Made by a program: the position numbers and the translations under genes. A model generated the notes under the pieces. The model was not told where the DNA came from. It searched no databases and saw only the letters and a list, made by a program, of their open reading frames with translations. DNA of 24,958 nucleotides, from contig DJEP01000057.1 of the NCBI GenBank assembly GCA_002431915.1, forward strand, positions 2,577 through 27,534, written 5' to 3'. The stretch comes from Lachnospiraceae bacterium UBA5895 (GTDB lineage: Bacteria; Bacillota; Clostridia; Lachnospirales; Lachnospiraceae). Positions 22,923 to 24,958 of the stretch are shown in pieces (positions within the stretch are counted from its first letter, which is position 1; each line of letters begins with the position of its first letter).

Positions 22923-24464
22923 TTATGCCTTATGACCGCCGATCTGGCGGTTCCTGTCTATAGTGGTAGCGCCTTCCTGAAGATCGGCGGCTTTTAAAAT
23001 AGCATTTTTGCCGTATTTGGATTTCACACGGAGCATGGCTTCCTGTAAATGTTTCTCCTTTTCCAAATGTTCCTTTTCCTTCTGTTTGTCCTCTTTTGTG
23101 GTGTTTTCCGACAACAGTCCGCCGGAAAACAGATCCAGCTGTTCGTAAACCGGTTCTTCCTTCACACTGTCCGCATCTTTTAAATGATTTGCCACCAGTG
23201 TGATCCTGCGGGTAAGCAGCATGGGATCTACGATTCGTTCATACAGTTCCATGGTCGTGTCTGTGATCCTGGCGGCGGATGCGGTCATATTTCCAAGATT
23301 TCCGGTACCATGGGCATGTTTCGGTACACTTCTGCCGTAACGGTCCACGGTGATCTCGCCGTGATAACGGTCAGCAATCCCGGATATATTCAGGTTATCA
23401 ATGTCATACCCCACCGTCAGCACGATCTGATCCGTCACCTGATTCTTCTCCACCAAATCCAGTGCCAGCTGCTCTGCCATCTCCCGGACCACGATCTTCG
23501 TCTGGGTAAAATCCGTAGCACAATGCAGGACCTGTCCGGAACTGATGCAGTTGGTCTCCGGGCGGTAGGCTTTGATCAGATCCATGGTCACCGGTTCGTA
23601 TCCCCAGGCATGATCGATCAGAAGTTCCGCATTGATTCCAAACATTCCATACAATAGGTCTTCGTTATAATAATCATTGACTCCGCCGATGGAACAGCGG
23701 GCGATATCTCCCATGGTGAACATTCCGGCGGCTTCCAGTTTTTTACGGTATCCTGCGCCCACCCGCCAGAAGTCTGTCAACGGTTTATGGTCCCACAACA
23801 GTTCCCGATAGCTGATCTCATCCAGCTTTGCGACTCGCACGCCATTCGCATCCGGTTCCATGTGCTTTGCCACGATATCCATTGCCACCTTACACAGATA
23901 CAGATTCGTTCCGATTCCCGCAGTGGCGGTCAGTCCCTTTTTCTCCAGGATTTCTGTGGCGATTGCGGATGCCAGCTCTTCCGCTGTCATTTTATAAGTC
24001 TTCAGATACTGCGTCACATCCAGGAATACTTCATCAATGGAGTAGACATGAATATCCTCCGGGGCAATATATTTCAGATATATATCATAGATCTGTGTAC
24101 TGTATTCCAGATATCTCGCCATCCGGGGTGTTGCCGTGACAAATCCCACCTCCAGTTCCGGATGTTCCTGTAATTCATCCGCAAAGGGGCTTTTACCGGA
24201 AAACCTGCCGCCGGGTGCCCGTACTTTCCGCAGGGCATTGACTTCCCGTACCCTGGAGATTACTTCGAACAGTCTGGCTCTTCCGGGGATACCATAGGCT
24301 TTTAAGGAGGGGGATACTGCCAGACAGATGGTCTTCTGCGTCCTGGAGGCATCTGCCACCACAAGATTCGTATTCAGGGGATCTAAGCCTCTGTCCACGC
24401 ACTCCACGGAGGCATAAAAGGACTTCAGATCCATAGCAATATAGGTATGGAATGAGTTTTCCAT
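22923..24464 (-). CDS. Y-family (UmuC/DinB-like) translesion DNA polymerase
   Basis: 513-aa error-prone polymerase. The N-terminal palm has D12 in YIAMDLKSFYASVE and the catalytic pair D144-E145 in YSIDEVFLD; thumb and little-finger domains follow. The beta-clamp motif QLDLF is at 442-446. The C-terminus carries VKSKYGKNAILKAADL and GATTIDRNRQIGGHKA, typical of Gram-positive UmuC-like proteins (UvrX/YqjW type). The start is the ATG at 24464: AAAGGAGG (24470-24477) lies 5 nt before it and the family starts here. The frame stays open to 24617, but that part overlaps the predicted transcription start and encodes no recognisable domain. It is co-transcribed with the YolD-like gene. Confidence 0.94.
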   Translation of the reverse strand: MENSFHTYIAMDLKSFYASVECVDRGLDPLNTNLVVADASRTQKTICLAVSPSLKAYGIPGRARLFEVISRVREVNALRKVRAPGGRFSGKSPFADELQEHPELEVGFVTATPRMARYLEYSTQIYDIYLKYIAPEDIHVYSIDEVFLDVTQYLKTYKMTAEELASAIATEILEKKGLTATAGIGTNLYLCKVAMDIVAKHMEPDANGVRVAKLDEISYRELLWDHKPLTDFWRVGAGYRKKLEAAGMFTMGDIARCSIGGVNDYYNEDLLYGMFGINAELLIDHAWGYEPVTMDLIKAYRPETNCISSGQVLHCATDFTQTKIVVREMAEQLALDLVEKNQVTDQIVLTVGYDIDNLNISGIADRYHGEITVDRYGRSVPKHAHGTGNLGNMTASAARITDTTMELYERIVDPMLLTRRITLVANHLKDADSVKEEPVYEQLDLFSGGLLSENTTKEDKQKEKEHLEKEKHLQEAMLRVKSKYGKNAILKAADLQEGATTIDRNRQIGGHKA

Positions 24465-24617
24465 AAATGCCTCCTTTCTGTGGCTAACTACCTGCGCTTT
24501 AAGCTCACGAATCCGTGCTTCGCACTTTACATCCTGCTTCGCAGGATATTCGTTCGCTAATGAGTCCATAAAAACAAATGTCTGCTTTGCAGCCACTTGT
24601 TTTTCTCTGAGGCTCAT
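24465..24617 (-). promoter_or_regulatory. Long structured leader of the polymerase mRNA
   Basis: About 150 nt between the promoter and the polymerase start. On the minus strand it holds a hairpin at 24570-24604 (AAAAACAA with TTGTTTTT, inner CTGC-AAA-GCAG), ending in a T run like an intrinsic terminator. It also holds ATCCTGC-GAA-GCAGGAT (24531-24547) and GTGC-GAA-GCAC (24515-24525), the last overlapping an alternative CACG/CGTG stem (24506-24517). GTGGCT in the first hairpin can also pair with AGCCAC (24480-24485) two nt before the ribosome binding site. The frame is open throughout. Whether this is a riboregulator, a leader peptide or a repeat element is not known. Confidence 0.5.
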
Positions 24618-24620
24618 TAT

Positions 24621-24649
24621 ATTATAACAGAATGCATGTTCGATTACAA
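24621..24649 (-). promoter_or_regulatory. Promoter of the polymerase-YolD operon
   Basis: Minus strand TTGTAA (24644-24649), a 17-nt spacer and TATAAT (24621-24626), with an extended -10 TG. Transcription should start near 24614, that is at or just inside the upstream ATG at 24617. Confidence 0.8.
24629..24642. promoter_or_regulatory. Probable LexA operator of the polymerase operon
   Basis: On the minus strand CGAACATGCATTCT matches 12 of 14 positions of the Bacillus LexA/DinR consensus CGAACRNRYGTTYC. It fills the spacer between the -35 and -10 boxes. The damage-tolerance function of the downstream genes supports the call. Confidence 0.68.
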
Positions 24650-24660
24650 AGTAATTTTAT

Positions 24661-24692
24661 AAAAAAAAGACTCCCGAAAAAATCGGGAGTCT
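24661..24692 (-). terminator. Rho-independent terminator of the GGGtGRT gene
   Basis: A 10-bp perfect stem (AGACTCCCGA with TCGGGAGTCT, 5-nt loop), followed on the minus strand by a run of seven T (24661-24667). It lies 24 nt past the stop codon. Confidence 0.93.
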
Positions 24693-24715
24693 CAGAATTC
24701 TGAAAATCAGATGGA

Positions 24716-24958
24716 TTAGAACTTGCCAGCCTTAGCAGCTTCTTCGATGGATACTGCAACAGCTACGGTAGCACCTACCATAGGGTTGTTACCCATACCG
24801 ATCAGACCCATCATCTCAACGTGTGCAGGTACGGAGGAAGAACCGGCGAACTGCGCATCAGAGTGCATACGGCCCAGAGTATCGGTGAAACCGTAAGAAG
24901 CGGGACCTGCAGCCATGTTATCGGGATGCAGAGTACGTCCGGTACCGCCGCCGGAAGC
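24716..24958 (-). CDS. GGGtGRT family protein, 3' end only
   Basis: The last 80 codons of a gene whose start is outside the window. The fragment begins ASGGGTGRTLHPDNMAAGPA, containing the Gly-Gly-Gly-Thr-Gly-Arg-Thr motif for which the GGGtGRT family is named, and continues GFTDTLGRMHSDAQFAGSSS, a hydrophobic Met/Gly-rich stretch (MMGLIGMGNNPMVGATVAVA) and a short helix ending AAKAGKF. Full-length members are around 330 residues as I recall, so only about a quarter is here. The function of the family is unknown. A strong terminator follows the stop codon. Codons look strongly biased (many GCA, GGT, ATC, AAC), which may mean high expression, but this is only an impression. Confidence 0.85.
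   Translation of the reverse strand, partial: ASGGGTGRTLHPDNMAAGPASYGFTDTLGRMHSDAQFAGSSSVPAHVEMMGLIGMGNNPMVGATVAVAVSIEEAAKAGKF

Noticed and set aside
24465..24617. N-terminal extension of the polymerase by 51 residues, from the ATG at 24617
   Set aside because: The ATG lies at the predicted transcription start, has no ribosome binding site and encodes no known domain, while the ATG at 24464 has AAAGGAGG at ideal spacing and matches the family start.
1..24958. Mobile elements, CRISPR arrays, toxin-antitoxin pairs or phage genes
   Set aside because: No transposase, integrase, spaced repeats, cas or toxin-antitoxin-like pair was seen on either strand; the gene content is that of a core chromosome.

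Overview
The window looks like chromosomal core sequence from a spore-forming Clostridia, most likely a member of the Lachnospiraceae. The pointers are a GerW-type spore gene next to a DUF2953 gene, the ZapA / U32 / SEDS / class B PBP cluster, a UmuC-like polymerase followed by a YolD-like gene, a 3'-terminal fragment of a GGGtGRT-family gene, strong AGGAGG ribosome binding sites and two TTG-started genes. The genus call is an inference. I saw no rRNA, tRNA, CRISPR array, insertion sequence or prophage. All genes lie on the minus strand except an HD-GYP-like gene (2665-3717) and a lipoprotein gene (20120-20614).

Layout. (1) 38-2507, minus: a probable five-gene operon of an unknown 107-aa protein, DUF2953 protein, GerW, a 47-aa membrane peptide and a coiled-coil protein with a C-terminal J domain. 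(2) 2568-3778: divergent sigma-A promoters, then a degenerate HD-GYP gene whose terminator lies inside the 3' end of the convergent Nudix gene. (3) 3747-9766, minus: a cell envelope and division operon, zapA > U32 protein > SEDS glycosyltransferase > class B PBP > Nudix. (4) 9795-11529: ruvA-ruvB behind a promoter with a perfect match to the Bacillus-type LexA box. (5) 11536-13407: an ABC exporter. (6) 13460-20031, minus: metH > ilvB > ilvN-like > ilvN > ilvC, that is B12-dependent methionine synthase followed by branched-chain amino acid synthesis with two tandem acetolactate synthase regulatory subunits and an internal promoter. (7) 20055-22498: a lipoprotein, then convergent small membrane-protein genes (DUF4870-like, DUF2752, DUF4190, zinc-ribbon/TM2). 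(8) 22517-24649: a UmuC/DinB-like translesion polymerase and a YolD-like gene behind a LexA-type promoter and a long, hairpin-rich leader. (9) 24661-24958: the 3' end of a GGGtGRT-family gene with a strong terminator.

How the parts work together. Two separate DNA-damage units (ruvAB and the polymerase/YolD pair) carry LexA-like boxes inside the promoter spacer, so they probably belong to one SOS regulon. Region 3 joins Z-ring assembly (ZapA) with a cognate peptidoglycan polymerase/transpeptidase pair. Region 6 links methionine and valine/isoleucine/leucine synthesis in one transcription direction with almost no gap between metH and ilvB.

Most of the window is conventional. The most unusual items are the structured in-frame leader of the polymerase gene, the overlay of an ABC-gene terminator on the LexA-controlled ruvAB promoter, the tandem acetolactate synthase regulatory subunits, the HD-GYP protein that has lost two metal ligands, and a paired-palindrome promoter ahead of the TM2/DUF cluster. 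I did not find a clearly new multi-gene system.
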